A stretch of DNA of 64,000 bases from Cichorium intybus (GCA_023525715.1 CM042016.1:81823382-81887381), one strand, 5' to 3'; numbered from the stretch's first letter, positions 32,382 through 54,929 are shown. The notes: a model not told the origin generated them from the sequence alone. Translations and numbers: made by a program.

Positions 32382-33150
32382 TGTTGGATTAGGTGTCTAA
32401 GCCATGACTTTACAACTATATTTATCTTATTGATTGAAGCAAAGTCCATTTGGGTTGCCCTCATAGCTGGAGGTCAGGATAGAGTTCAGTAGAGTAAAAG
32501 GTTGATTTATTAATTGTGTAATAAATCAATAGAATTAATTAAATGGTTTATTAATATATTTAAGTGTTAATATATTAATTAGAAACTATAATAATTAATT
32601 GAGATTTAATCAAGAATTAATTGGATTTAATTTAGTGATTAAATTAATTAATTAAAAGTGCAGGGACTGGTTTTGTAATTATTCAATAGTTGAATAAAAG
32701 GCTGGCCAGTGGATAGGGGTTAAAGGTGGCGAGATTTGTGGTGTCACCACAAGGATCTCGAAACCCTAATTAGGGTTAAGGAAAGCCTTGTCCAAATGGT
32801 CAGCAGGCTTGCCCATTTGGAGGCTCCTTAGGGTTTCAGCTGTAACCCTTGGAGGCTATAAAAGGAGGCACCTGGCCACCCTAAAACCTGCGCCATTTAC
32901 ATCAAGATAAACTCTGCTGAACTGTCTTCTCCATTGCTGTGGGTATGACTTGCATCTGAGGCAGGACACTTGTGCTGCTAGCTTCAAGAACAAGATTCAA
33001 AGGTTGGTAATTCTTGTTTTAATCTTTAGAATTTATTGTTGGCCTTTAGGTTATAGTTTATTATCTTCATAGAAGAAAACATAGATCTTTCTAGGGTTGC
33101 ATGTGAACCATAGGATTATTTGTGTTCATTGTTTGCTAGAAAACCCTTCA
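32382..33150 (+). repeat. 3' LTR of element A
   Basis: 769 bp, apparently identical to 25748-26516. It is preceded by AAGTGGGAGAC (32371-32381), the polypurine tract. Confidence 0.95.
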
Positions 33151-33155
33151 AATGC

Positions 33156-33487
33156 TTCATTTATTTTAAGAACAACAGTAGACTCAAAATTCCATAAATT
33201 TGTGTCTCAATGTCAGGAAGTCATTTTGTATTGTTGGCTCTTCAAAGCCGTGACCAACATAGCCGTGACCAACGAGGACGTTGGCTCTTCAAAGCGTGGG
33301 GTATTGTTACGATCCCAAATTGGTAGAAAATAAATTCTATTAGTGGCTTATAAGTCTAAGTGTCCCCTCCTCCTACAAGCTAGCTTTTTTTTTAGTTTTT
33401 TTTTTAATTTGAATTATTTTGAGTTCGTTGGGTGGAACATGAGATGTTGTACATAATCTGTGATAGCATTGAAAAATAAAATATAGT
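33156..33487. other. Unclassified flank
   Basis: No gene recognised. A small duplication GTTGGCTCTTCAAAGC occurs at 33233 and 33282. Confidence 0.4.
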
Positions 33488-33504
33488 AAGTGTTTTTTTT
33501 AGTC

Positions 33505-33719
33505 AATGATCTCCAGCCTAGCTGGTGGTGAGGCGACGGGTTTTACCCATGAGGGGCAAGGTGGGGAGTTCGAGTCCCACCCTCAGGTGCCAATCGTGGG
33601 GTTTTTCCCTGGGAATCCCTAAAAATGGGTGAGGGTTTGCCCTGTAAAGGAGCTCGAACCCGGGTCTCCGCTGTAAAAAGGCGGGGAGGCTTCCGTTGTA
33701 TTCGCCGTTTCCAAAAAAA
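33505..33719 (+). mobile_element. tRNA-derived SINE
   Basis: The body begins with an A-box-like TAGCTGGTGGTGAG and a B-box GAGTTCGAGTCCCACC about 45 bp later, then a ~120-bp tail region ending in A8-9. It is flanked by a ~17-bp direct repeat (AAGTGTTTTTTTTAGTC at 33488-33504 and AAGTGTTTTTTTTTGTC from 33720). Length, internal pol III boxes, A-tail and long TSD together indicate a SINE. Confidence 0.8.
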
Positions 33720-33737
33720 AAGTGTTTTTTTTTTGTC

Positions 33738-34235
33738 GGTTGTTGACGTTGCTAATAATTTAATAAAGTTGTAAAGTGTGTTGTACGATAAACACTTTGG
33801 ATATCATAATGGAAATAAAATACGTTAAAAATCAACAATGTCATAGATTAAACAAAATAGAGAAAATAATTGAAAATCCTGATAGTGTCATTTAATCTAT
33901 TTGTCCTTAAAGAAGAAGGCGTATTTTAATAATTTCAGTGTAATGTAAAGTTTTATCAACAGTTATTAGTTTGCAAACATTTGTAATGTATAAAATGAAT
34001 TTTACCTAGGCTGACAAAAAATGGGAAATAAAAAAGGCTAATGGAAAAATAATTTTTAATAAATGCCAACTAAAAAATATAGGTTATCGAATAAAAAAAC
34101 CAAATGCTAAAAAGGAGTTCTTATGGTGTTTTTCTAACTTTTTATATGTATGTTACCATTTGTAGTTTCATGTTCGAGAAGAAAATGATAGCTATACAGG
34201 AAAAAATACATGTAAAGATAGATGTATATTATATA
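33738..34235. other. AT-rich DNA, nothing recognised
   Basis: No ORF or repeat boundary could be supported. Confidence 0.4.
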
Positions 34236-34740
34236 CTAGTTGTGAGATCTGTATATTACACAAAATGATACAAAAAAATTGTTAAATAAGAAGATCTAAA
34301 CATTAATACTTTTACATAAGAAATTTTCCTCAAGATATGACAAAATTTATGTGCGTACTCGCGCAATGCAGCGGACAACAATCAGTTTTTTCAGCGATTA
34401 GTTTACTTTCAGAAAACATGTCAATCCTAAAGAATACGTGGGGTACTGGTTAATATCTTTTTAACATTTAAGTATATTTATAACGTACATTGTTTTAGGT
34501 TAAAAATATAACTATAAATATACATTGATTTGATTGGTTAAAAATAAACTTAGGTTGTTTTCAGCTAAAACAAAAAAAATAGTTTTGGGTACGTGCAAAA
34601 TGCGTCGGACCACAATTAGCTTACTTTTTGAAACACGTCAAATTTCAAATCAAAAAAATGTATCGGTTGATGTCGTCAAAACCGAACTACAACATACCAA
34701 ACCGAAGTACTGCTGTATGATTGAGGCTTTTAACTTTTAG
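34236..34740 (-). mobile_element. Helitron 3' terminus, minus strand, with two further decayed ends
   Basis: On the minus strand a decayed stem (TGTGTAATATACA), GATCTCACAA and CTAG end at 34236, next to T. This matches the 3' end of the Helitron at 58703-61980 (CCCGTGTAATACACGGG, TCTTACAA, CTAG). Two other blocks at about 34351 and 34588 (GCGTACTCGCGCAATGC and GGTACGTGCAAAATGCGTCG) resemble the Helitron end at 40619. The 5' ends were not found. Confidence 0.5.
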
Positions 34741-34974
34741 TAAGCACGATATAAATATTAAATCTCTAATTGGATTTGATTCACCAAATAGACAACATGT
34801 AGTATTTGAAAGGAAATATTTGGAGGATCGAGTTTTATTTTGGGTTGACTTGTAAAATTAAAAAACCCTTTGTCATAAGAAGGGCCTGACAATACTATAC
34901 ACGCTGATTCTTGTGATTAGTGAGTGAGGCGGGTTGATGTTCAGTGTTTCAACAGAACACGAGACTTGCTATAT

Positions 34975-35128
<154 letters not shown>

Positions 35129-35140
35129 GGTAGAACATAA

Positions 35141-35998
35141 AATAAAGATATTACTCAGGCCACGACAAAATTTTTAATAGTGGGACTAGGCAATCTCACA
35201 TCAGTGAGTAGACATTACTAGAGCAATGAAGTGAGTTAATGGCTCTTTGATATCTCAAAGTTGGTCTTTCTAGTGAGAGCGAGACTTGGGCTACATGCAG
35301 CTGCATGCTTCTAGGGACAAGAAAGTCAAAGTTGCATGCTTGACCCTGAAAGGTCACCTTCAAATCTTGGTACGCAGAAGATATGATCTCCTTGTAAATG
35401 ACAAAAGCTGAAGAGTCAAATCAGCAGTCTTAGCAGATGGTCAGAAATAGTCTTGGAGAAAGTTCAAGAATTGTTCATAAGGAGTTGAACTTGATCATCT
35501 TTGAACAACACATGCTTCATCTTTTCTAGAGAAAACTTCATACAGAGACTGAGCTATACACTGATGAATACAGATGGATCAAACTTGAGATTTTAACTGA
35601 AGTTGAGTATGTTGTCTCTCTTGGAAGATCCTCTTTTTGTTAGAAGGTTTTGACATCATCAGATTGGGGGAGATTGTTGGGCTGACAAGTTGATTAAATC
35701 TGATGAGTGTCAAAGATTCATACGCTGCCAAGTGGTACTCAACGCCTGATCTTCAGTGGCAGCGTGAAGATGTGTAATTTTGTATAATCTGTAATTGTAG
35801 TAGTTTACATACTTATCTTTTATATTGTTGGTGTTATCCTTGAAATGTAAAGGATACTCCTGATACGTAGCTTTTCCATAGCATATAAGTTTAGCTAGGG
35901 TTTCTTGTAAAGGTATCGATATACCTCTTAAAATATATATCTATGTGAGATCAAAATATCGATTTTTTTGCGTGAAAAATTTGTGTTCTTGTATTGCA
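35141..35998 (+). mobile_element. 3' end of a copia element with its LTR
   Basis: A ~530-bp degenerate interior ends in a PPT (GATTGGGGGAGAT). An LTR follows (35675-35998), TGTTGGGCTGACAAG to TTGTATTGCA, 324 bp. No 5' partner is present in the window. Confidence 0.65.
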
Positions 35999-36117
35999 CT
36001 AATGGTCCCTTGACTTGTGATGTTTAATTTGTTTTAAGCTAAAACTAAAATATCCAACTTAACAAGTTTTAAATAATGTCATAACATATGCCCACACATA
36101 TAATTTAATTTTTATGT

Positions 36118-36141
36118 TTATTATTATTATTATTATTATTA
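36118..36141. repeat. (TTA)n microsatellite
   Basis: Eight TTA units. Confidence 0.9.
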
Positions 36142-36179
36142 TGTAAAATAATAATTTTGAAATTACGAGCACAGCGGAA

Positions 36180-37445
36180 AACGGGATGTTACAAATTTTA
36201 TCATTTTCCAAATTTTCAAGGTCTAGTGTAGTAGCAATAGGTTGTGCACGTCCAGTAGCACCACGAAGAGTAGTGGTGGTAGCATCGCAGATGGTAGTTT
36301 CACCAACTAGGGATGAGCGTGGTCCGAAAACCGAATCGAACCAGACCGAAACCAAATTGGACCGAAACCAAATTATGATTTCTTAAAAACCAAAGACCAA
36401 ACCGCATATGTATAATCGGTTCTGGTTTGGTTTGGTTATGTCGATTTTCGGTTCGGTTCGGTTGTTCATGATCAATGGTAATGTTAGAGGTAAGCATGGT
36501 CCGGGGACCGGATCAAAACCGAATTAGCATTTTTTTAAAACTGAAAATCGAACCGAATATGTATATTCGGTCGCAGTTCGATTCGGTTCGATTTCGGTCG
36601 GTTTTTGGTTCGGTTTGGTTTTTTCGGTTCATATGCTCATCCCTGTCACCAATTACAATATTTGGATCTTCTATGGCAGACCTCCAAATATCCTTCCCTT
36701 TTCTTCTTAAATGGTTTCCCATTATGATTTTCCAGTGTTCATACTCACAACTGCTAATATGGGAGCTCTTGTGGGGCATCCCAGTCTATTAACGACATTC
36801 ATTGAGTACATAGGATTCAAATTCTTACTTGTCATAATTTTAAATGAATTGTAAAAAGGAGCGACAATTATGTATATTAGATCCTTTCAATTCATACTCA
36901 GAAATGTAAAGTAACATTGGTTAGATTTAACAAAGATAATTCGAGGATAGCAAAACAGACCTACCACCTAGGCTCTAATAAGAATCGATGAAAGTTGATT
37001 ATTGTTTATATGACAAGTAATGTGTGGAATAATAAAGAAAAAAATTAAATACATGTGAACAATAAATTAAAGAGCAACCGATGAAGTTGAATATATGAAT
37101 GCATTTCATTTAGAAGGGATAAACAAAACATATTACAAAATGGCCTTTTATAAGGAAACCTAGTGACCCATACCCTAATATAAGAATGCTAAAAGTACAC
37201 GGTATGGTGGACATGTCTTCTAATACTAAACCACGTTTATCTTACAACAAAAAGTGTCCTAAGGTACATACACTTCGTACAAAGTTAGATCCACTGATAA
37301 ATATCTTCAACTTCAGATGACCTCCACTTCGGTCAACAAACTTCGATTTGCATCATACCAAAATACTTCGCATTTGATCCTTTAGCACTTCGCATCACAT
37401 CACTCATCAATCCAAATTCGAACCACCACACCCTTTGCATCATCT
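36180..37445 (-). mobile_element. Copia element 5' remnant, minus strand: LTR, PBS and broken gag
   Basis: Reading the minus strand, an LTR-like block with polyadenylation-like text (about 37445-36990) is followed by a degenerate PBS (TATTAGAGCCTAGG, near 36980). Then come gag-like codons (YEHWKIIMGNHLRRKGKDIW) at about 36750-36660. After an inserted repeat the codons continue as TTTTLRGATGRAQP until about 36200. The WK..M..HLR..G.DIW pattern fits copia Gag. Boundaries are approximate. Confidence 0.5.
36310..36646. mobile_element. MITE-like insertion rich in ACCGAA/TTCGGT repeats
   Basis: The termini are AGGGATGAGC and GCTCATCCCT. The flanks share TCACCAACT/TCACCAATT, a probable 8-9-bp TSD. 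The interior has two similar ~165-bp halves made of CCGAA/TTCGG-type repeats. It interrupts the copia gag remnant. Confidence 0.5.
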
Positions 37446-38849
37446 CCTAAAATGTGAAGTCTTATTACAAGCAGCATGATCACTTTCAAGGGTTCAACAC
37501 CCATATTGTTGAAGACGATTTTGGCAAGCAACCCAGGTTCACCGAAAATAAATATAGGAGTTGATGGGAAGGAAATATTACTACACTACCTAACAAAGAA
37601 GTGTAGATTAAGATTTGTTCTGATTTGGTGGAACATATTTTCAATAATTGCTAGATGTTGCCTTTATATTTTTTAGTGTTAATTTTTTGTTATTTCGTTT
37701 TTATGACATTTTAATTTTTATGACATTTTAGTTTAATTTAATGAAATATTTTTGTTTTATAATAGTTAAATATATAAAAATAACAAATAAATTGGTGTGG
37801 GCAAGGTATGTCCACTAAAATAAAAGGGATGTGGGGATGCTGATGTAGCAATGGTATGAAGTTTGGGGATGTTGGGATGCTGATGTAGCAATGGTATGAA
37901 GTGTGGAGTGTAGGATGAGTACGCCTATCAGCTAAGCCTTATAGCAATGGTAAGGATGCATAATACTACATGTCTAGAACCTACTCACACATCCCCTTTA
38001 ATTTTTCATTAGACAAACTCGTAAGTACATCCCTAAGCAACATAGGTTTAGTGTCTTTCTCTTTCTCTTTTCTAGTGTAAACAAGTGTACGAATTCTTTT
38101 CAAGAATTGTACCCCCTATGTATGCTAGTCCCTTTGATAGATAAAAAAGAAAGGACATATCCATGGCTGTTTTGAAAACCAAACAAATCGGGCAACAAGA
38201 CTAGAGACATAATAAGTATTAGATTTCATAATGTATTAATCCTTGTTTCCTTTTAGTTCTTTCTTTTTCCTTTAAAATATTAAGTAGTTTGAAATCAGTA
38301 GGAATTTGGGCAGCAAGGTTGGCAAGTTTTCAGCCAAACCAATCAAGATAAATTCAAGTTTTGTTTCATCAATAGAAAACCAAACAAAGTTCATGCAAGG
38401 CTGCGATTTTTGTCACGGTTTATCGACTAAAACACAAAGCTAGTCCTAAGTATCATGTGAATAGAGAGATGTAGAGGGTTTTTCTACTTACCAAAGCTTG
38501 AATGAAGCTGTAACCTTGATGCGTCCTTGTCAACTCACGATCATGCAAAACCCTAGTTGTCATATACCTCGTTCTCTCTCTCTCTCTATGTATTTCTCAT
38601 TTTCGTAATTCTTTTCCAACCTCATATAGTGTATTTATATGCATATCTAGGGGAGGAAATCATGTTAGAGGAGAATCGAATTTAGTTGGCAGAAAATTGG
38701 GACTTAACCGGGTTTGGAAGATCCATATTGGGTGTATACGTATGGATAAAACTAAGCCAAACTTCTTCACACTAATGGCCCTAAGATTTAGTTCTATTTC
38801 CCCTATTCTCTTAAACATGTTTTTCAATAATTAATTAGTACAATGGTAA
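37446..38849. other. Unclassified sequence with a short tandem duplication
   Basis: A unit of about 37 bp (GGATGCTGATGTAGCAATGG...) is duplicated at 37834-37905. A (CT)n of about eight units is near 38574. No gene recognised. Confidence 0.4.
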
Positions 38850-40660
<1,811 letters not shown>

Positions 40661-43600
40661 TTTCGGCAATTACTTTTTAGGTTTTAGGTTGCAGATGGGA
40701 GGGGGAGTTGGCGAATACGATAATGATTAATTTCTTTTCGGACGATTGATTACCTTTCCAATGATATAGGAGACGGTAAATACCCGAGAGTCTGGGACCA
40801 AAAATGGAAAAAAATTTAGAAATTGGTTTGGAACTTATTTTTGTTTTTAGCTTTCTAGTTTATATTAATTATAAACTTTACTTTTATTTTAATTATAATT
40901 TTTTTGTTTTTTTTTGTCGTATTTTAGCTTTTTATTTTATTTTAACCCATTTAAACCTTTTATTTTTCAACCTTTTATATTTTTATCCCAATAAATAATA
41001 TATACATATATAATTTGATAAAAAATCTGAAATTTCAAAATAAATATATTAAATTCCGAAAATTAAAAAAATGCAAATAAATTCCAATTTAATATTTAAT
41101 TTTTTTTAAACCTACAACGTTGTTCTTAAATATAAATAAATGTAAGTTACATAAAGACGTTGGGCAAACGGACAACAAGCTGCGCCGCTAGGCCGATACG
41201 CTTAAAAACAAAATTCATAGATCTAGGTGACATGAATTCGAATGTGATGAGTGTGTTTGTATAATTTCCAATCAACCTTTGACTAAAGGAGAAATAACTT
41301 ATCTTTTGACGATTAATTTTTGTGATACATTGTAAATTTAATTTGTAGAAATAACTTAATTGCTTATTTTTTTTTGTAGAAATAACTTAATTGCTTATTA
41401 TACCTAATTGTTGAAGTAAATTCATGCCAATGCAACTTCACTCGTTCCTTTTAAAATCAAGAATGCATGTCATAGTGATAAAACATTTGTTTGGTTTATT
41501 TGATTTTTGTACGATATATTAAATAATTTTAATGTCAATGGAAGTGGAATATGAAAAATTTGATTTGAAGCAATTTTTCTAGTCTTTTTGTCATATGTTT
41601 TGAATTTTAATAAATTTATACACAAATACCTTAATAAATTTATACACAAATACCTTAAAATTAAAGTGATTAAACATTGTTTTTAAGTTATTTTAACGAA
41701 ATGAGAAACTACGGTATTATTGTTCAAGAATCCAAATTGCAACATCTTTATTTTTTAAGATTCCAAAAACCAACTTCGGTGGAATACTCATGTTAATCTG
41801 CAATCTTCTTCTTCTTGTTAAATAGCATTACAAAAAACCAATGTCAAACATAGTTATGCCCAAATTAATGGTAATAAAGATCATCAAACATACAATTATT
41901 AAATGAAAAACATCATCTAACCAAGTCTTTGTTGCACCTAACAACTAAACCTTGGACATAATAATTAAAAATACTCTGCAACGTCATTATCATGTCTAAC
42001 AGTTCTATATTATTCTATTAAGTACAATGGATTGGAAGTATGATTACTTTTGTCAATTGAGAATGCAATGAATACACTCGAGATAAACTTCTGAATATAC
42101 AATGAGTTAATAAGAAATGTTGTGATTTAAAAACAAAAGCATGCCCAATACGATTCCCTTTTTCTCGATTAAAAATAAAAGCATGCCCAACCCTTTTTCT
42201 CGAGGGAGGATAGAAAGAGTTAATCAGAAATCGAATCTCACAACACATTCTTATGTTGGTGAAAATCACGACTAAAGGAGAAGGAAGGGGAGACAGGCGG
42301 CGATTTTTGAAATCGAGAGAGGAAACCAACGGCGGCAGCCAGCCACCGGAGTTACTACCAGTGCCTAGCGACGACGGCTTAGGTGTGAGCCATCGGTGGG
42401 TGCGTAAGGCCAAGAAAGATAGGCGTCGGGGAGGCATATTAGTGGCAGCACCACATCTGCTCGATCTGCTCATGTTTGGCTCGCTATTAACAGATCTGGT
42501 TGGTTCATTGTTATCAGATCTGGTTGTTGACCTCGTTTCTTCCCGATTCTTGTGAGAATACAAGTTCCAGTTCTTGTTGTCTTTAGATCTGGTTTGGTTC
42601 GGCTTGCTGTTTCTCGGATCTGTTGTTGACTGATTCGTCTTCCTCAGATCTGCTCGTGTAATTACAGCAACCATACTTCCCCCTCCGACCGACCATCCCA
42701 CCGCTATCGTTGCTACCACCGATGTCGGATCCGTTTCTAACACCGATCCAGGAGTAGATGTCTTGGCATTCCCTACCATCTCACGTAAGTTTGAAGTTTT
42801 TAGTTTATATGATTCTCGATATGAATGAAGTTTTAGTTTTAAATGATCTTCGATATCTGGTTGAAATTTTAGGTTTAAACGATTTTCGTTATGGTTGAAG
42901 TTTTCGGTTTAAAAGATTTTCGGTATGTTTGAAGTTTTCAGTTTAAATGTTATATGGATTTTAAGTTTTTGTTCTTATGTTTCTATAACTAAAAACCGAT
43001 TAGTTTATATTATTTACTATGAAGTTTTTGATTGAAAAACATATTAATAATGCTATATTTTCGTTTTCAAGTATCGGTAGAAGATCTGATTTTCGTTATT
43101 AGGTTTCAGATTTTGTAATCAGTAGATCTGAATTTTGTTAATGACGTGTGTTCTAAACTGTTTTTTCTATTATGTGTAGTTCTTAATGTGGTAGATCAGT
43201 ATTTATATATTCCGTCTATTTGTGATTGTGGAAGTTCAGATTTCTTATATCTTCGGTTGAAAATTTTGTATGCAACTTTCTGTTTGATTTTTAATTTTTT
43301 AGGAAATAGATATATTTCTTTTCAAAAATAGATATTTATGTTTTAATGTAGTTTACGGTATCATGTAAATTGTATTTTGATGAAATACAAATTTCAACTA
43401 TCCAAAATTTCAAAATATTTTGTTGAAAAGTAAGTAATATTTATCAAATCATGCAAAGTGGAAAGGTATCTTTCAAAATTTTTGTGTTGATTTACGTTTC
43501 TCGATATCGAGATTTCAAAAAAAAGATTAGTAATGTTTTTTTCAAATATTTTTTCAAACCTGCAAAATTAATATTGGTTGTTTCAAATTTGTGTTCTTGA

Positions 43601-44310
43601 TTGGTGGCTTGCAACTCATAAAGATTTTCTCCTCTATTGGTTCGCAACTCATCGGCCTTTACTTCCAAGTACCTGCCTGTATTACCAAAACATTTATTTA
43701 ACTAAATACGACATTAATTTGCACATTCAAATAATAAAAGATAGATTCTACAAATCAAAAATGAAATACGACAAAATCAATTGTTTAAACAAATCATATA
43801 TATTGTTAATCAAAAAGATAAATGGAGAAACAGAAGGAATACAGATTTATATAAAGTTTGAATGAAACCTACAAAACTATAGATATGACGTGTTGTAAAG
43901 TTTCTACAGGCTTCTCCACCTAGCGCACTATTGGTACAAGCTTTTGTAGGAAGAGATTATGTGTTACAAGCTTTTGGAGAGAGGGGCAGGAGGGGAAAGC
44001 TGGAGTAACGAAATGCTTGAGGGACTGAGTATATTTATAGTTGTTTAAGATATATTTTGATTGGTTCAAATGTATTGAGGTGGATCATTAATTTAGTGTA
44101 GGGTTTGGATTGTGTTGAAAGGGAATCAAAGGTCATGATATCTTCTGATATCTTCTTACTCTTTTAAGATGTAAGGGCTTGAATAGTGGTGGGTCCTACT
44201 ATTAAATTCATCCGTGTAAATTTTTTGTTCAGCATTAAAGAGTTGTACATAGTCTTAAATTTAAGACTTCATGCATTTAGATGTATGTAACTTATATATG
44301 CTTTATAAAT

Positions 44311-44312
<2 letters not shown>
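40661..44312. other. Unclassified 3.6-kb region, possibly Helitron body
   Basis: Mostly AT-rich. A GC-richer island at 42250-42780 has open frames on both strands (253 codons minus, 100 plus) with low-complexity Ser/Thr/Arg content. I do not recognise a protein and would not call a gene. A perfect CACAAATACCTTAATAAATT-type duplication is at 41620-41660. Confidence 0.4.

Positions 44313-44365
<53 letters not shown>
44313..44365. repeat. (TA)n microsatellite
   Basis: About 26 TA units at the left edge of element X1. Confidence 0.97.
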
Positions 44366-51734
<7,369 letters not shown>

Positions 51735-52813
51735 GTCTCCCACTTGGATAAGTTTATGACTTTAATTTTATCTTCTAATTAATAAACAACCTACAGCTTC
51801 CAAGAAACTGCTGCCGAACTCTGACCCAGTCAGTTCTGTCCAAAGATAAGTGATCATATGATCCTTCGTCCAACAAGATATTTTCAGACACGAGACATGG
51901 ATTGAGATCAATCTCTGTTCGATACTCTGTTTCCCGATTTCCGATTCTGCTTATGACTTTAAGACTTCAAATTGAACACATTAATTTAGTCCCGGCTAGC
52001 CAGCACTTTAGTCAACTTCAAAATCATCGAAAGGCCTACAGATATCTGTTTCCCATCAGGGTCAAGGAACGAATAAGATTTGACTCATATGCTTGTGTCT
52101 TTTATTTGTCAAAATCGTACACAACAATATGTTTTATAACATCGAGTTACCGATGCATTTACGTATTATCAATGCACAACCGACTCATAAATTTCAACTC
52201 ATATGTCTCTGCTTCAAGATCATACGATATTATCGTCTCAACATTGCTCGTGATGTAATCCATGAAGCAATCTATTGAGCGCGGGTTTATCCAATACTAA
52301 AATCTCTATTTCTAAGTACTCATGAACGTTGTAGCAGTCTTACTGCAATGTCTAACTCCTTAGACAATCTACAAACCAATTCACGACAGTCTTCGTTCAT
52401 ACTTACTCCTGAAAAGTATGAGCGACTGTGGACCTTTTGAATAATCAAATTATTCGGGAAGTGAAACATGCAAAATTGAAACATAAAAATCTGACCGGTG
52501 GCTACTCTTGCCTAATTACCAAGTTTCTACGAGGTAATCACCAAGTCGGATTTTACATAAAACTATTATCGGTTTCTAGATTCCTTTTAACCTATTTAAT
52601 TTGTGTTATGTATCTATGTCTACTTGACCTTTTACTCTTTCTATGTATTCAAATGTCATACACTTTATCCGATCGGATATCATTCCGATGATATTTTAAT
52701 TTTGTTCATACTGTCATTCTCACTAACAACTCCATTCTATGTACTGTGACTTTCCATGGTTTTCGGGATCTTTAGTCCACATGACTGCACCCTAAGACTA
52801 TTTCGAGGTGTTA

Positions 52814-52845
52814 CGATGTGCCGGTGAGCCACACGCGCTCCATCA
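52814..52845 (-). ncRNA. Conserved hairpin B4 (3' interior of element B)
   Basis: Stem TGATG/CATCG (one wobble) with flanking AATTTCG/CGAAATA, as in A4. Confidence 0.5.
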
Positions 52846-53454
52846 GAATGCCAACGAAATTCTTTAACCATTAAGTCCTTATTTTAAAAAACTCTTTTCA
52901 AATTGTTATCAACATTCACCCCTAATCATTTTCCAATGATTTCTCATGTAGGTACAAAATCCATTAAGTATTCCCTGCCAGGTCATATCCTGAATCTGAA
53001 TCTGACTCACTATGCTCTAAGCATTAGGTCATCAAGACATGTTCATGACACTTCTGGTCGATTAAAGAAACTTGTTGGATATGATCTAGTCCTATTCCAA
53101 ACCCTTTGGAATCTTAGGATTAATTATAATCCTTGTGTCACAACTTTTAATAACTATATCCTTTCGGAGACTTTTTCTCATGCATCTTGAATCTTATCAA
53201 GATCATGCTTATTATGGCCAGGTCTACACTGATTACAACATCTATCTGATATATGTCAATAGATTTTGTGAGTATGTTGCACCTTTTATATCTCTCATGC
53301 CAAATCATCACATTTTGCAATGACAGGAAACTATTTCCTAGGGCAATGCATCTTGAGTCTCATCAAGATCATTTTGGCAGATTTTCGATCTATCTCATAG
53401 ATGTTTATAACCACCCGAGCATGTTGTATCTTTATTAAGTCTTTCACAGCGATC

Positions 53455-53499
53455 CGTCTCTTAACAACAAGTCATTACACTTTGTAATGAAAAGAGACG
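53455..53499 (-). ncRNA. Second hairpin class in element B (CATTACA stem)
   Basis: CATTACA/TGTAATG with an outer CGTCTCTT/AAGAGACG stem, perfect over 8 bp. A sister copy near 53305-53330 reads CATTGCA/TGTGATG on the minus strand and still pairs using wobbles. Confidence 0.5.
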
Positions 53500-53774
53500 T
53501 TTCCTAGAAGCATTATGTAACACACATATGGAGATAGATAATGGCGACGCTCCCACTGGCTTTGACACGGTTATGGACTATTCTCAAAATCCAGAACTTC
53601 GGCACATTTTGAGAATCCAAACTTTCTGACATCTTAATGGAAATCTTTCAGCCCATTCTCAAAACCCAATCCTTTGGCATATTTCGAGAATCTGAATATC
53701 CTTTCTTGCAAGATGCCCATGGCGTTATCCCGGGCCCACGTACCTTTATACTGGCATACTCTTAGGAGTCCCCA

Positions 53775-53808
53775 TTAGTGTGCCGGTGATCCACACGCGC
53801 TCCACTAA
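53775..53808 (-). ncRNA. Conserved hairpin B3 (3' interior of element B)
   Basis: Stem TTAGTG/CACTAA around the core GAGCGCGTGTGG...CCGGCA; the outer stem is weaker than in A3. Confidence 0.55.
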
Positions 53809-54929
53809 CGACTTACATTATGCAGTATCCTTTCAGATTTCATCTTCCATTGAGAGTGCTTCTCTCAAAGTCAATTTCTTGACTCTGAGTATCGTCTCAC
53901 TCAACCAGATGTTCTGAAGGTACGTTTCTTTCCATGTTGGTTTCTTTTGATGATTACTCCCACTGGTTTTAAGACCAGTTGTAAAATCAATCAAACTATC
54001 ACATAGATTGTATCTCGTCCTAAAGTTCTCTTAATTGGCAACAACCGGACTCACCAATGCTTCCAAGTAGTCAGATTGAAAATTCGCACCAACTATAGTG
54101 TCTTACCACTAATCGGTATGTCACCCTGATCATAACTACTTATGATAGTGATCAGTACTACTGGTCAAGAGAAGATAATGTCAGAATTTTAAAACAAAAA
54201 TCTGATTTCTGCTCTAAGCCTAGTGATGACTAAAGGTTCTTTCACTTGGCTAATCCTAAACTCATTCAGGACTGTCCCAACTCCCACTGTTTCCTTAGAA
54301 TATGAGTTCTTTCTAAAAGAGCTCTTTCTCTTCTAGGTACAGCGGGATAGCCAGTGAAACGACATTTCTGATTAGGTTCAGGCTAGTCATGAGGTTCAGA
54401 CGAACACTACAAGACCCTGGACATTTAATGTACAAGTGGGACAATCCCATCTTTATATTTCAGACAGTGTCAGCAAAACCTACTTAGTCGAAGATGTGGT
54501 TGGAATATGGTTTATATGGTCTGACTGGTTTAGTGTTTAATTTACGGGAAACTAATTGGCAATGTATCTCATACATCGAGGATCGAAATGTTTCGACCAA
54601 TGCTCCATTATCTTCCCTAAGACACATTATAACTATTAATGTTCTTCGAAGGGAATAAACTGTGAAACATTTTCCCAGTTTATGTTGTCACTCAGGTTCT
54701 GTGGGTCTTGTACTTCCTTTGAAGTCCTTGAACTGTTCAAGGTTTCAATTCAATCGTTTATTCTGATAAGCGCAACCATATTCGTCATTCTGAATGACAA
54801 ATATCGCGAAGCACAAACAATTGTGTTTTATTTGGAGATTCGAGCAACACACAGCAACTGATGTGTTCGTTGCTCTTTTACATCTCTATGTAAACTTATG
54901 ACTTTGTTAATTCTGTTCAAGGCTTGCAA

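Larger units (their letters stand above)
25748..33150 (+). mobile_element. Element A: non-autonomous copia-type LTR element (TR-GAG-like), complete
   Basis: Two 769-bp LTRs that look identical base for base enclose a 5,865-bp interior with PBS, gag remnant and PPT. The TSD is AATGC (25743-25747 and 33151-33155). There is no protease, integrase, RT or RNase H. The gag region is broken into short frames. Identical LTRs with no coding capacity mean it was mobilised recently by proteins supplied in trans. Its interior shares an ordered set of hairpins with element B (50968-58692). Confidence 0.9.

Noticed and set aside
42018..42779. 253-codon minus-strand frame
   Set aside because: Low-complexity Ser/Thr/Arg/Asn text with no recognisable motif and an equally open plus-strand frame; not enough for a gene.
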